A stretch of 64,000 nucleotides of DNA, taken from contig JBITNC010000002.1 of the NCBI GenBank assembly GCA_050084985.1, positions 10,168,001 through 10,232,000 on the forward strand, given 5' to 3'. The position numbers and the translations under genes were made by a program. Positions 45,110 through 57,257 of this stretch are shown here, in pieces; positions within the stretch are counted from its first letter, which is position 1, and the number at the start of each line of letters is the position of its first letter. The notes under the pieces were generated by a model that saw nothing but the letters and a program-made list of their open reading frames with translations, was not told the DNA's origin and did no database searches. The DNA comes from Nageia nagi. Its lineage: Eukaryota > Pinophyta.

Positions 45110-47490
45110 ACTAATCGTGCAAGGTGCATTCCCTTAAACTCCAATATTCCATCATTTCTATTAAATGCTCTATTTTCATCTTAATCTTTTTAGTTTGATC
45201 ATAGATCTACAACCGTACATCATAAAATATTTTCAATATTTTATTCCTAACTTTCCAAATTTAAAAAAAAAAAGGTTGACATGAAAAATTGATCAAACTT
45301 CCTGTAAAGGAAGGGAAAATGTGATTGAATCTCTTAGTAAAGCATGATGCCATGTAATAGGCATAGAGACATAAGGATCAAAGAAGGATATCACCCATCT
45401 CTAGGTAAGCACAAAATGATTACAAGACCAAAAAGAATGAAGGCAAGTTCTAGTTCTTGACAGAAAAGATAACTAGGGTTTGGGATGCCTAGATGCTTTA
45501 GTCAAGAACCAAGGGGAATTCCTTGATACAAAATACTTTAGAAAAAAAATTGTTTCTTTGGTTCCAAATAAGGGGCCCAGGTTGCATGGAATCTGACTTT
45601 CCAATGAGAATTAGTGAATATTAAATCCCACTTTACATGAAGCATAACAACTGTGGAAAAAGCAGGCGTAAGTCAATTATAACCATGATGGGATTTGTAA
45701 TGGTGTAAAGGAATATTGCCATGCCAAGTCTAATCCTTCCACCATGGCCCTTGACTTTAAGCTCCAATTTTACACCAAATAGAGAAAGGAACATTGTCAA
45801 TCATAGCATCATAAGTACTTTTGTTTGCATTGTTCAAGCAAAACATGCATTTGAAATAGGATTTCATCTTTTGTTTGATGTGAATAAAAATTTACAATTT
45901 TGGCTACTCTACATCTAAAAAATTGCTACGTATAAATCCAAGGAGTTTTAGACAAGGGAAATTGATTGACTTGAATAACAAAAGACCACCACATGTTAAG
46001 CGTGTTAAAAGAAAACCCATTATGGCCTCAAGCATCTTTCCAAGTAATCCATGGGCTAAGTTGTTGCCAAGTTTTCTAAATGCATCTAATCATGGAGGAA
46101 CCTAGAATTTTAATGAAAACTAGAGAAAGCAGCAAAGAAGGAAAGTCCATTCCTTTCCAAACTTCACGATTGAGCGAAAGACCTGAAAAAAATAAGATGT
46201 TTGATAAGGACTTTCTAGAATTTCGTTCCTTTTAATGCTTTAAGAATCCACTTAGCACAAAGGGCTAAACCTTAGTTTTTATAGTCAATCATTCCCATGT
46301 CTCCAATAGAATGTGGGAGACAACAAGCAGTCTAGGCTACTTTGTGAAATCCTTTTTTATTTGATGTGGAAGACCATAAAAAATCATAGAGAAGCTTTTC
46401 CAATTTGTTGTAACATACCTGGGAAGGAATCCAACAAAACGAATAATAAATATGGGTAGACTAAAGCACTGGAGCAAATTTGAAATTTACCAACCAATGA
46501 GAGTTTTTTTATGACCCAATATTCAAGTTTTTTATCCACTTTGGAAATGAAATATTTCCAAAGTTGAGGAGGAGACCCTTGAAAGGCAAACAGAATGCCA
46601 AGAAATTTGAAAAATTATCCCGACATAATCTAGTGCCAGTGGTACCTTTCAAGCTAACTAGGTTGAGGCAAAACAGATTGTTTGTAACAAGATGTTTTCC
46701 TCCATTTGATACTAAATCCATATGCTTGACAAAAAGTATTTAGGCATTGAAAATTAGATTGTGTACCACAAATGTTCACGAAAATCTCCTGCTGAAAAAC
46801 ATGAGTTGGGATCGAAAAGACCCAATTTATTTTTCATAAAGTACCAAGCATGTCGTTCTCCAAAAGCCCACTTGTTGGAGTTCTGACTCAGCTTATCAAT
46901 TGATTTTTCAACCATGTTGAAATCTCCACACATTAGTCACACAAAAGGAGCTAAAGACAAAGCACACCATTTCCAAAGTTCACATTTATCTTGTACCTTG
47001 GTGGAGGCATAAACATTAATAATTCCAAAAGACGTCCCATCTATTTAGAGCGGAACCCAAACTAGATGCTAAGATGGGTCAATGCCTTGTGTAACATAAT
47101 TATCTTTCCACTTCATATCAACCAAAATAACTGCTCCCCCACTGCCATGCGGGGGTTGGTGTAATACATTTAGCTAGTAGGCCAAATCGTAGAACATGTA
47201 GTTTGCAAAGTGAAATTTGGAGCTTTCACTTCTTGTAGACAAACAAAATCAGGACACCCATAAAGGCATGAACACAATTGTAACTCTTTCATGATTGCAT
47301 AACGTTGGACTAGGTTCGTCAACCCTCTTACATTCCAAGATTAAAAAAAATGATTCAAACAAATCGAGTTGTATAACTCCGCTAGCATCATCAACCCCAA
47401 CCTCGTGTGTCAAAAGTATAAAAGAGTTAGCCATCAAAGGCTTTGAATCTGTATGGGAGGAATTGATATGATGTCGCTTATCTAAATGAA
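45110..47490 (-). pseudogene. LINE ORF2 remnant, endonuclease and post-RT parts
   Basis: Would nick target DNA and reverse transcribe. The start (about 47,340) reads WNVRGLTNLVQRYAIMKEL, then CPDFVCLQEVKAP, the APE endonuclease opening. Near 46,720-46,480 the text KFLGILFAFQGSPPQLW and KKLEYWVIKKLSLVGKFQIC is the segment that normally follows RT motif 7, and IGDMGMIDYKN..LCAKWILKAL (about 46,310-46,230) is the thumb region. The RT palm with its catalytic motif is absent, so a deletion joined the two parts. Stops are frequent. Confidence 0.65.
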
Positions 47491-47699
47491 CATATTGGTT
47501 ACATAATAAAGGGCTACAGGATCTCCGACCACCTCTCTCTCCTCCACTTGCATATCCTCTTTATGTTGTTTCCAACTCTTATGTGAGTGACACAACCAAC
47601 AAAAGGGTACTATTTGCAGCAATATCTGTAACTTCCCTCTCCTTAGATACCTCCATCACAACCAGATTGGGTATGAGGACCTAAGGGGGAGGTGTGACA

Positions 47700-48585
47700 G
47701 TAGCTATTTGAGCATAGCTAACAAGCATTGAACCATACTCACATTCTTCCCTTTACCTTTTTTACGATGAACCTCTTGCCATTCCCCCTGACCAACAAGG
47801 TGGTTGATGGTATGGTTGCTAGGGGTTGGTGTCGAGAAGGCTACAACAGTCGTCTTAGCTTTAAATATGTTTTCAATTAAAGGGCATTCCTTAATCTTGT
47901 GAGATTGGGATTGGAATTTGAAATAAGAATTTGGGAGAGTGACATACACCACTCATTGAAAATTTTGAATGGATCGAATCTAAATATCAATGTACTCCTT
48001 CAATGACTTGGTAAGGTCCTGAACACACATACATTGGGGCAGGCGAGAAGCCATAAAATGGGTTAGTTCATCATAGACAAACTCCACTAGGAGACTCACC
48101 AAATTTTTCATATATGGCCATAGGCTTAAAAGGAGATCTAGGAATTCCACCTAGAAAGGCACAACCAAATTCACATAGTTAACAATCGAGAAATTTTGGC
48201 TCCAAAGCTGAAAAACTAGGAGGGTACTATTAACATAGCTCGGGCCCTTGCTCAAAACTTTTTTAGCATGTTCAAGCTGGGCAAATTGAAAATCAAAAAA
48301 AAATGGACAAGTTTTGAACATGGTCAACTTGAATACCATGGGATTTCATATATTGGTCTATCCAAACTTTGAGGTTAGACTTAGAGGGGATACATGCAAG
48401 AAAATAATCTATAAGAGTATTGCTCTCAAGCCAAGCACATTACTGTTAAACTCAAGCAAAGGAATAACAATATCAGGGTCAAAATTACCTTGCAAAATAC
48501 CTTCGATACAAACTTGTGTGGTTCTTTGGGTATCACTTCTCCTGCCATTAGCTTCAGATGAAGCTACAAAGGGATTAGTCGCCAT
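47700..48585 (-). pseudogene. LINE ORF1 (DUF4283-like with zinc knuckle)
   Basis: Nucleic-acid-binding protein of a plant LINE. It begins MATNPFVASSEANGRRS (48,583), continues FDFQFAQLEHAKKVLSKGP and LLVFQLWSQNFSIV (48,151-48,339), the DUF4283 signature, then MASRLPQCMCVQDLTKSL. The knuckle near 47,900 reads SYFKFQSQSHKIKECPL, where Phe and Gln replace the first two Cys; GEWQEVHRKKGKGKN closes it. At least three stops lie in the frame. Confidence 0.7.
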
Positions 48586-48620
48586 TAAAAAAGACCTATA
48601 GGCACACTAAGCTACGCATC

Positions 48621-49099
48621 CCGCACACATCGTAAAGAGGAAGCAATACGACAACAACAACAATAACTTCAATTTGACTCTTTTTTTTCTTAGAAACTTG
48701 CAAAGCAAAAAACCCTTTGATCCTCTCCAAACCCATCAATAATTTTGATCTCCTTCCTCAAACATAATTTTATCCCTCTATGAGCTAATAAACTATATAA
48801 ATATTTACATTGTTTTGAAAAAAAATGTATATGTGAGGAATAAGTATAAAGCTTATCCCATACAAGTCTCCCATGTTACGATGAAAAGGAATTAGTAGGA
48901 TTTAAATCATATAGTTAAGATAAATTCATATTGGATGAGGTAAATGTTTTATTTCATAAGTTATTGGTTGTCTTCCAAATTTGTTACAAAATTCACACAT
49001 TTATTCTCTCTAAAAATAATTGAAGTTTAAATATTTAAAATACAATAATCAATTTTACCTTTAAGAATAGACTCAATAGATCATGTGTGTTATTTCTTG
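48621..49099. other. AT-rich spacer, nothing recognised
   Basis: No coding or repeat signal found. Confidence 0.5.
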
Positions 49100-50285
49100 T
49101 TTTAATTCAATTGATACTAAGTATATCATTATTTTTATAAATTCAAAATTAGAAGTAGCATACCATATTTTATCTTTTTCATAGAAGTTGGTTTATTCTT
49201 TATTGAAAGCAAATCTCTAAAATGATATATATTATATAATTATAAACTAATAAAATTCTATAAGTACTTTGTAATTGCTCAACAAATTTATTTTACGCAT
49301 CAATATCTTAATAGAGGTTGGCTAAAAGAATCTAATAAGTGGTTTAATTTTTAGGGTATACATAATAATATAACTCCTTAAAATAATAGTAAATTAAAAT
49401 TACAAATTGCAAAAAAAAGAAGTAATTGAAATGTTTTGAAGCTATGATAGTATCAAGAATAAAAGAAAACTAGCTTGCCATAAAAATAACATCAATCCAA
49501 AACTTGAAAATATATTTGTTGTGATTCTAGTACAAAAATTAATTTTAAATAATTGCAAGATTTGGATTGATGGCTCTTGTGAATGGGATTTCAATCCACT
49601 CACATTGATATTGTATTTTGTTGTGTGATTATCAATTTCATACACATGAAACCAGTAAGTATAACAAAGAGAACAATATAATACAACATACAATTGACAA
49701 AAGGTAAATTAGAGACAACATGAAAATAGTAAACAAAGAGACATGAAAAGATAAGAAGAGATCTTCTTAACATCAGTATCGCAAGATTCTTCAAAGGAGC
49801 AACTTCATATGCAACAATAATTCAATACAATACCATATAATATTACGATACACAACACCTCATAATAGTCTATGACATACCTATGCCACATCACAATATT
49901 CTATGAAACTTGTCGCATCATAATATTCTATCTCCTACCTACACCACATCACAATATGAGTCATCATTACATGGGTCCATGGTGGAGGTGTGACATTATC
50001 CTATCAATATAAGATTATCAATCAAAAAAAGGAAGTCATAATCGCACAATAAATAACTAATTCACATGAACTGCATAGTGAACAAGTAGATGGATTATAC
50101 CTAAAACACAATGGTAAGTTATGTAACCTAAATGCCATAGAAGATAAGAGTCATTTTTTCATTATTTAACCGTTTTAAAGGTATGAGACAAACCTATAAT
50201 AATATTTGTAATTACAACTTGAACCATGAATTTTTAAATCAAGATAACCAAAACAAGCTTAACAAGTTTATCATGAATCTTAAAA
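49100..50285 (+). pseudogene. LINE ORF2 C-terminal fragment (copy L2), interrupted
   Basis: Same family as copies L1 and L3. From 49,100 the text follows L1 (NKLNKIL.., CLIISWFNF*GIHNNIT-like), with LACHKNNINPKLENI at about 49,470-49,510. About 480 bp of foreign DNA follows, then the copy resumes at about 50,006 (INQKKEVIIAQ, TNSHELHSE) and ends with LNQDNQNKLNKFIMNL near 50,280. Stops throughout. Confidence 0.6.
49517..49995. mobile_element. insertion in LINE copy L2, possible solo LTR
   Basis: Its limits are given by comparison with copy L3, where the flanking LINE text is continuous. It begins TGTTGTGATT and ends GTGTGACA, allowing TG..CA ends, but the flanking five bases (ATATT and TTATC) are not a clean target duplication. 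Inside, a 27-31 bp tandem repeat CTATGACATACCTATGCCACATCACAATATT starts at 49,870, 49,901 and 49,928. Confidence 0.35.
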
Positions 50286-50900
50286 GTTATTTGTTGAAAG
50301 GCTTTGGTAAGTGGATCAATTTTAGTGACAGATTAGAAATGCAAATTGTAAATAAACTAATTCAAAAATTTTGGAATGGTGACAACATCAAAGACAAAAC
50401 AAAACTATGTTACTATAAAAATATTATTAATCCAAAACTTGAACACCTTTCATATCCACATAAGATTATTAATTTCAAAAAGAAATTTATGATTGCAAAA
50501 TTTAGAACTAATACACATGAACTCCATAGCGAAATTGGTAGATGGACAATACCAAAAACATCTTGGTATAAAAGAATTTGTAAATTTTGTAATCTAAATG
50601 TCATAAAAGATGAAACTCATTTTCTCTTTTTTTACCTACTCTACAAAAACATAAAAGAAAATTACAAAGATATTTGTAGTTACAACTTAATCCACAAATT
50701 CTTGAACCAAGATAATCAAAATAAACTTGACAATTTTATTATACTACTTAATTATATGAGAAATAATCATTCAAATACTTAATTGATATATTTTCTTTTC
50801 TTTTTAATTGATATATTTTCTTTTCTTTTCTACATAAATTTTGATAAATCCTACAAACCTATAAATTTAAAAAAATGATGCCAAACATTTTATATCATAT
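50286..50900 (+). pseudogene. LINE ORF2 C-terminal fragment (copy L3), open frame
   Basis: An uninterrupted frame (50,183-50,782) spans the L2/L3 junction. L3 reads KLCYYKNIINPKLEHLSYP, then KFRTNTHELHSEIGRWTIP and the Cys/His motif RICKFCN..DETHFLF (last ligand Cys replaced), and ends YMRNNHSNT. The conserved SHELH..GRW and C-x2-C..H text is the C-terminal, probably nucleic-acid-binding, part of a LINE ORF2 family. The 3' tail has a 25-bp duplication (50,781-50,830). Confidence 0.7.
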
Positions 50901-52850
50901 ATACATAAATAATATATATTTATCTTTGAATAAATTTTAATAGATATAATAAACCATAAATTTTAAAGAAATCTTAAAAAACATATTCATCATTCATAAT
51001 CTTCTTTAATCCACAAACTTCTTTCATTTCGACCCCTCAAAATACTCCTCTTTCATAGACCATATGCTTTTGCCTTATTTATTTTTTTTGCCCAATCTAA
51101 GTACCAAATAAACTAAATTTTCTCCATTATTATTTCTGATAATACTATTAACTCTTACATAATCAAGATTCCTTTGAATCGCACAATTAAATTTCAATGT
51201 AATATAACCTTGTTTAGATGGCTTCACTTCATGTTTTTCTTTCTTTTTATTGATCTTCGTCCCATTAATGATATATATACTAAACTTTTATAAATTTAAA
51301 TTACACCCTCAAAAGATTAGCCATATTGAATTTAATATTTTACTTCATATTTTATGTTTTATCAAACGAGTTCTTTTTCAGAAAGAAAACAGTGGGTTAC
51401 AAAGGTAAAACAAATTGAGAAAGGACGAAGTACTGGTTATTTACTACGGCTGGATAATGTTAAGTTTTGAGATTTCACTTTGAAAATTTATACTACTTTC
51501 AAATCAAGTAATGTTAATGACAAGTGAAAAAATGACTTGTTATGAAATCTGTACAAATTGGTCATAAAGCATATGCTTGTTTATGTAATACATTCTCTAC
51601 TGTAGCAAAAACATTATCAATGTTCAAGCGAATAGTAGTTCATAGATGATAATTGGTCATAAAGAACACGCTTTTTTCTGCAATACATTCTTCACTGTAG
51701 CAGAAAACATTATCAATGTTCAAGTGAATAGGAGTTCATAGATGATAATTGAGACTAGGCAGTATGTATAGGAAAATAGATTGAGGAATTCTGAGTGTCG
51801 GAAGAAAGCAAAGAAGAATAAATAAGTCTGAATCTTACAAATGATGCCCCAGTGTCTATTATAGATTAATTAAACTGCACAGTAGAAAAGTAAACAAATA
51901 TCAAACATTATAGTCTCATTAACTAAAATTAATGTCTGTTTGTAAACTCATCTCCAAGAATGGTGGTGGAATCCTCCAATCAGAGAAACACTGTATCAAG
52001 CAAGTAATTCACTCTAATGTATCCATTCATAAAATGCATATGGAATATATCAAAGACTCTGATAGTTAAAAAATTTAAATGGTTCAACTTCCTACAATCA
52101 AAAGAAATTAGATCTACAACTGACATGGTGTTGCCAATGCATGCTCTGGTGTGAGCTGAAAATTGTAAAAAGCAAATCTATAGAAGACCGATGTTAGATA
52201 ATTGGTGCACACTATAGGAGTTGGATCAACTTTGATCTTGATTTGTAGTTTTGCTACAGCTACACTTGACAGAAACTATCACGACAAACATTGGAGAGGA
52301 ATATCACAAAGATTGGGTGACACCATGGTTGCAAAAGGTGCAGATCATAAAAAAATAATTGGCACAAGAATTTGAAGTGAGAACTTTGGCATAGCAAATG
52401 GCATCATTAACACATCAACTTTGTACTGATGTGTAGTTTTGGTGGAGCTGAACTTGACACAAACTGTTGAAGCTAAAATTGATAAGGATTATCACAAAAA
52501 TTTCTACACCAAATTTTTGTGCCAATGTACTATTACTACTACAAAATTAACAGTGTGGAAATTTTATAGCATGCTAACTAAAATGATCATTTCAAATGAA
52601 CACAATAAATTGGATATCAATGTAATTGGGAATCAAAAATTAAATGTAGAAGAAATAAATATTCTCATCCACAAGTTTTCAAGCCAAACCAGTCATTTTT
52701 TGAGAAGCTTGTAAATATGACAAGAAAGAAGATGACAACTCACTTTTTCTTGGTAATGAATATGCTGGATGGAATCAGATATATTCATGTTTAACTTTCC
52801 TAGCTGATGCAATTAAACATAGAGTCTGTGGAGTAAACAAATTCCTTGTA
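50901..52850. other. intergenic region, no gene called
   Basis: AT-rich. It contains a 95-bp tandem duplication (51,557-51,748) and a diverged pair near 52,220 and 52,415 (TTTGTAGTTTTGSTRSAGCT..CTTGACASAAACT). A 91-codon frame at 52,439-52,714 has no recognised motif and no splice partner. The right end should hold the 3' untranslated region of the reductase gene. Confidence 0.5.
51557..51748. repeat. 95-bp tandem duplication
   Basis: ATTGGTCATAAAG..AATACATTCT..CACTGTAGC..AACATTATCAATGTTCAAG..GTTCATAGATGATA occurs twice in direct succession (starts 51,557 and 51,652) with about ten differences. Confidence 0.85.
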
Positions 52851-55800
52851 CTACAATTTGCTTTTGGGAGTGTTGTCTGTTTGTCTGGACTTCGCCTCAA
52901 CAACTCTAGAGATTGATCGGATAGCATCTTTAGGCAAAAACCGAGGTTTACTTAACCAAAGTCCACCATCAACAACAAGAACCCCACCATTGACATACTT
53001 GCCTGGACAATTGACACAACATTTTTGTGTGAGTTAATATACTGATAAATTCAATCAATTCACTAAACATGTAACAAGAAAAATAATCATATTAACATGG
53101 TGAGAAGTGCGGAGTAAGGACTCGTGACCAAAATACGCACAAGATAAGTGCGACATAAAAGAAGTTGGTCTACATAATTAATTTGATAAATAATGAATAA
53201 GATCTTCAAGACAAACATGGATAAGATTATGCTCTGGTATTCCTAACATATTTAACATTGTTTGGACATCCAGGTAAATGCTTCTCTCCTCAACCAACTA
53301 TCAATGCAATCCAAACATAAACTGATGTACAGAAATCACTAGTGTGAAGTACCTTTGACAACAGACAACTAGGCAGGTTGCACAAATTATGCAGATTAAA
53401 AAATAGTATCAGCTCAGGGGTACTCAGAGGACTGGTTTGTTTGTTTTCTAGACATAGAAACTCCTTTCCACAAATGAGGTCTTTGTTTGAAGTACTTGAA
53501 GAGGTGAAATGGAACAGAATCTTTAACTATATGAGAAAAGACTTGTATGATTAGTGATACATACTTTGTTTATGCCTTACACTTCAAAAAGCAATAGGGG
53601 GTTACTGATCCTGAAATCTGATGGCAAAGGCAATTCCAATCCATCTCTTTTGATGGTTAGCACTTCAAGGTTTTACAGAAAACCCAAGGTTATATAGTGA
53701 TTGCATTTCAAACCATTATTGTATTATGAGGGAAAGAGGAAACAGTTGTGTGTGTCTTTCATGGTTGTCCTTAAAGGTTTCGGACATACAGGATGGATTC
53801 AACTTCCTGTTCGTCGCCACTCTATTGGTGAATTTTGCTTATAGGAGACTCTTGAAAGATCAAGGATTGTTAAAAATACTTTATGGCATACAACATGGTT
53901 GTTCACCATTTGTTTCCTGTAGAAGACAATATTTAAGGCCCATTTTCATGAAGATGCTTCCCCTCTCAGATTGGGAAATTGAGCATGTTTATGTTTGATT
54001 TAGCTTTAGTTGTCAAGGCTAAGTTTGCATGGTTCAGTAAAAAAGTCAACTGTCGTTAACTAAGGCTCATGCTCAGGTGCTTACTTTAATATTCTGAAGC
54101 TCGTGCTCAAGGGTTTTAGAGGATATTTTTTGCAATATTCTCAAGCAAGTTCTTTATAATTAATATATTTTTCTCATGAGTTACAATTTTGTGTTAAAAT
54201 GTAATATAAGATAAAATAAAATTAACAATATTTATTCAGAACAATCATTTAATGGATTGCTTCCCCCTCTGGGCACAAAGGAAAGACCTTCCTTATAATA
54301 CTGTATTCCAATGATATAATCTTCCTTGTCCTTGATGTATACTTCTTCAAAAGAAAAAACTAGGAATAGTCCATAATTACATCAACAACTTACTGGATTA
54401 TGTATACTTCAATTTGTGCTTTCTAATAGAATCTTGGCTAGTTGTATTAGGATTAGACTGTGTATTGGTTATTGCAAGAAGAAAAATTCAGACAATGTCC
54501 CAAGAGGGGCACTCAAAAATCAATCTATAATTACAAAAACAATCTTATGCATGCAAATGTGAAGGTAGTTTTATAACATTTAATAAACAATAAGGCAATA
54601 AGTCATCTCCAACTATAACATGAATTTAGTAATTATTAGGAGTCATCTACAATTATTACATGAATGCTACTGATTATTAATAAAAATTCTTGCAATGCTG
54701 TGGTCCATGGCCTTTTGTTGTATGGAAAATTTAAATCTACTGCTACAAGGTATACAATGTATAATTCTAGCCTTTTCTAATCAGTCAACGTTTTTATACT
54801 ATCTTCATGGTCTAAGATCTGTGAAAAAGTTTGGTAATAGAGATCATGCATTCCTGTCTTATAGCAGTTGATCATACTCAAAATTCTGCATCTATAGTGA
54901 TTGATTAAGCCCAAAATTTCACGTCTGATTCAAACATATTCAATCTATTATAGAAAGGAAGAAAAGATATAGCACAAATCTACTTAGTTTTCATTTCTAG
55001 ATCTCGATATCTGGGTTGGACAGAGACTTACCGGCATCAGATGCCAAATAAATAACTGCCATGGCAATATCCCACTTCTCTCCCAATTGATATAGAGGTT
55101 GCCTTTCTCGAAGATCATCTTCTATTTCCTTGGGTGAAAGTTTGTCCATTCCAGGAGTGCCTTCAATAGGGCCTGGTGCAATACTATTCACACGTATTCC
55201 ATAATCTGTCCCCCACTCTAATGCAAACGACCTTGTCAGACTATCAACAGCTGCCTGCCAACATAAGTAGTTACTGATAGATACCTTTTGGTTTAACTCC
55301 TAATGTAATCCAGCAAATGCTCTGAATGTATGCAAAAGCAAATGAATTTTTTAAATTGTTAATTTACACCAAGAAGAATGAAATGTTTAGGTATAAACCT
55401 TGGCTGCAGAGACATGAATTTGATACCATGAAGCTGAGTAATATAATGTAGCACTAATGTTTAAAATAACACCAGTATCTGAAGGATCCTTTCCAACTCC
55501 ACCCTTTCTTAAATATTGCAATGCTGCTTGACTCATTGTAAATGTTCCAACGGAATCAATATCTAGCACTGCAATCAAAACATGTGTAGATCAAATGAAT
55601 GACAGTTGAATGCATAAAACCTTGGAAAGATTAAAAAACCAATACCTTAACTCCAAACATATCCGTAAAGTCTCATGTGTGAGAATGCAATTAAGGATGA
55701 AGCAGGGATTGCAGGTAAATAAATTATTTTTAGTTAAGCAATTCAAGTCATAACATGATTAAGGCATAGGAGCATCTCCTATAAATATTCACAAATAGTC

Positions 55801-57257
55801 ACCAGGCTTTCTCATATGACTTATCCATGGCTCATTACAGATAGCTAGCAATCAGTTGCAGATTGCATCCATGTTGATGCTTTATACCCCAAACATCCTG
55901 TAGACTTAACTGGCATTTTTTTAATAAATATTCAGCTCATTCCTTAGTCATTCAAGAATGCCAATGTCTTTCTCTATTCTATATTTATTCCTATTAGAAT
56001 ATTTCTGAAAATATAAAAATTGTACACAGCACACATTAATTTTGTCTAGAGTAAAAAGAGTGCTTCTCACATATTGTACATAGCACCATGTCGTTTTATC
56101 TTTTGCAGAGAATGCTCTTTGACATTTTTTCGCAAGTGAGTTTCCTTGGTGATTTAATTATTTAGTCATGCACCGTCTATGCATGGTGATTTAATTATTT
56201 AGTCATGCACTTCTATGCATTGCAACGTATAAATCGGGGATTTGTAGTATCCATCTAATTTAACTTGGTATTGGTGACCATGAAATGCACGAAAGCACTT
56301 GTGTACAAATCAGAATGAATTTGAAAGGCCCAATATTATGCTCAACTTTATTCATTAAAGAGAATTTATTTATTACACAGAAAAAGGATAAAACAGATTT
56401 ATTTCTTTATAAGTCTGTTAGAGGTAGCAAATACCGTCCCTCTTATTCCATTGTGTCCCCTATGATAGACTTCATGAAACAATGTTACAGAATATAAACA
56501 ACAAAGTGATTACATCCTACAATTGGAGCCACAAGAACTATTATCGGGAGGTCTTCAAAGGTCCCACTTAGAAGGAAAAGACAGTAGCAACTATTGTGCA
56601 GCAAGAAACACAAAATTAACATCTGTGAAAAATTTCATGCATGAAGTCATTCAAAACCAGCAAAACTGTCCCCATCCAGAACCAAGTCACTATTAATTAA
56701 TGTATTTAACAAGAAGCCATGAGGAAAATGAATGTAGCCAACTTCTGGGGATCATAAAACAGGATGACCTGAAAACTTTGTTGAAAATAAAGCAATGGCT
56801 GACAATTTGACAAATTCCTAAAACAAACATGTCAAACAAACCCAAGGCCAACCAGTTGTATAAAAAACTTCCTTAATAAGTTAATATACTTTGGACAAGA
56901 ATAAAATCATATTTCCAGCTAGTTCTAGTTAATTGATTACTGATTTAGCAAATTAATTTCATTCCTGGCACAAGTTTGAGTTAAGGTAGTTACGTTACAG
57001 AATAAATATCTTTTTGACAAATTCCCATGTAATGAAAATGATAAACAGAAAAAAACTTATTTTAGATTAGTTTATCTGAGCAAATTTAGGATACCACCTG
57101 TTCGGAAGCCATTTGTAGACAAGTATTCTGCAGGAACAAGAAAGTTGCCTGCAGCATTATTCACGAGAATATCCAGCCTCCCTAACTGCTTTACCGTTTG
57201 TTCAACAACACGAACAGCATCCTCTTTCCTGCGAACATCTCCTTGAATTCCAATGGC
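52851..57257 (-). CDS. peroxisomal 2,4-dienoyl-CoA reductase, last four coding exons
   Basis: An NADPH-dependent SDR enzyme that reduces 2,4-dienoyl-CoA so that unsaturated fatty acids can complete beta-oxidation in peroxisomes. Coding exons, in transcript order: 57,257-57,098; 55,568-55,399; 55,254-55,032; 53,002-52,851. All three joins keep frame, with GT..AG introns, giving 234 residues. Visible motifs: GRLDILVNNAAGNF, SATLYYSASWYQIHVSAAK (active-site region; Tyr is not four residues before Lys, as in this reductase branch), IRVNSIAPGPIEGTPGM and a closing LVVDGGLWLSKP. The C-terminus NTPKSKL is a type-1 peroxisomal signal. The plant homologue (SDRB type) is near 298 residues, so about 60 N-terminal residues including the cofactor Gly-rich loop lie in an exon beyond the window. 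No stops; likely functional. Confidence 0.9.
53003..55031 (-). other. intron 3 of the reductase segment (2,029 bp)
   Basis: Donor CCG|GTAAGTC at 55,031, acceptor TTGTCCAG at 53,003. AT-rich; a plus-strand 90-codon frame (53,726-53,998) has no motif. No transposon protein remnant is recognised. Confidence 0.75.
55569..57097 (-). other. intron between first two visible reductase exons (1,529 bp)
   Basis: Donor AACAG|GTGGTATC at 57,097, acceptor TTGATTGCAG at 55,569. It contains a 37-bp tandem duplication (56,148-56,219) and otherwise unremarkable AT-rich DNA. The intron at 55,255-55,398 is only 144 bp. Confidence 0.75.
56148..56219. repeat. 37-bp tandem duplication in intron
   Basis: GGTGATTTAATTATTTAGTC..ATGCAC..CTATGCAT occurs twice in succession, starts 56,148 and 56,185. 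Confidence 0.85.

Larger units (their letters stand above)
45100..48620 (-). mobile_element. LINE with ORF1 and deleted ORF2
   Basis: Minus-strand order: ORF1 with a DUF4283-like domain and zinc knuckle, then the endonuclease start of ORF2, then, after a deletion, the post-RT segment and C-terminal region. The RT catalytic core is missing between about 46,900 and 46,780. The copy is old, with many stops. Confidence 0.7.

Noticed and set aside
52439-52714. 91-codon plus-strand frame near the reductase end
   Set aside because: No motif, no splice partner, AT-driven composition.
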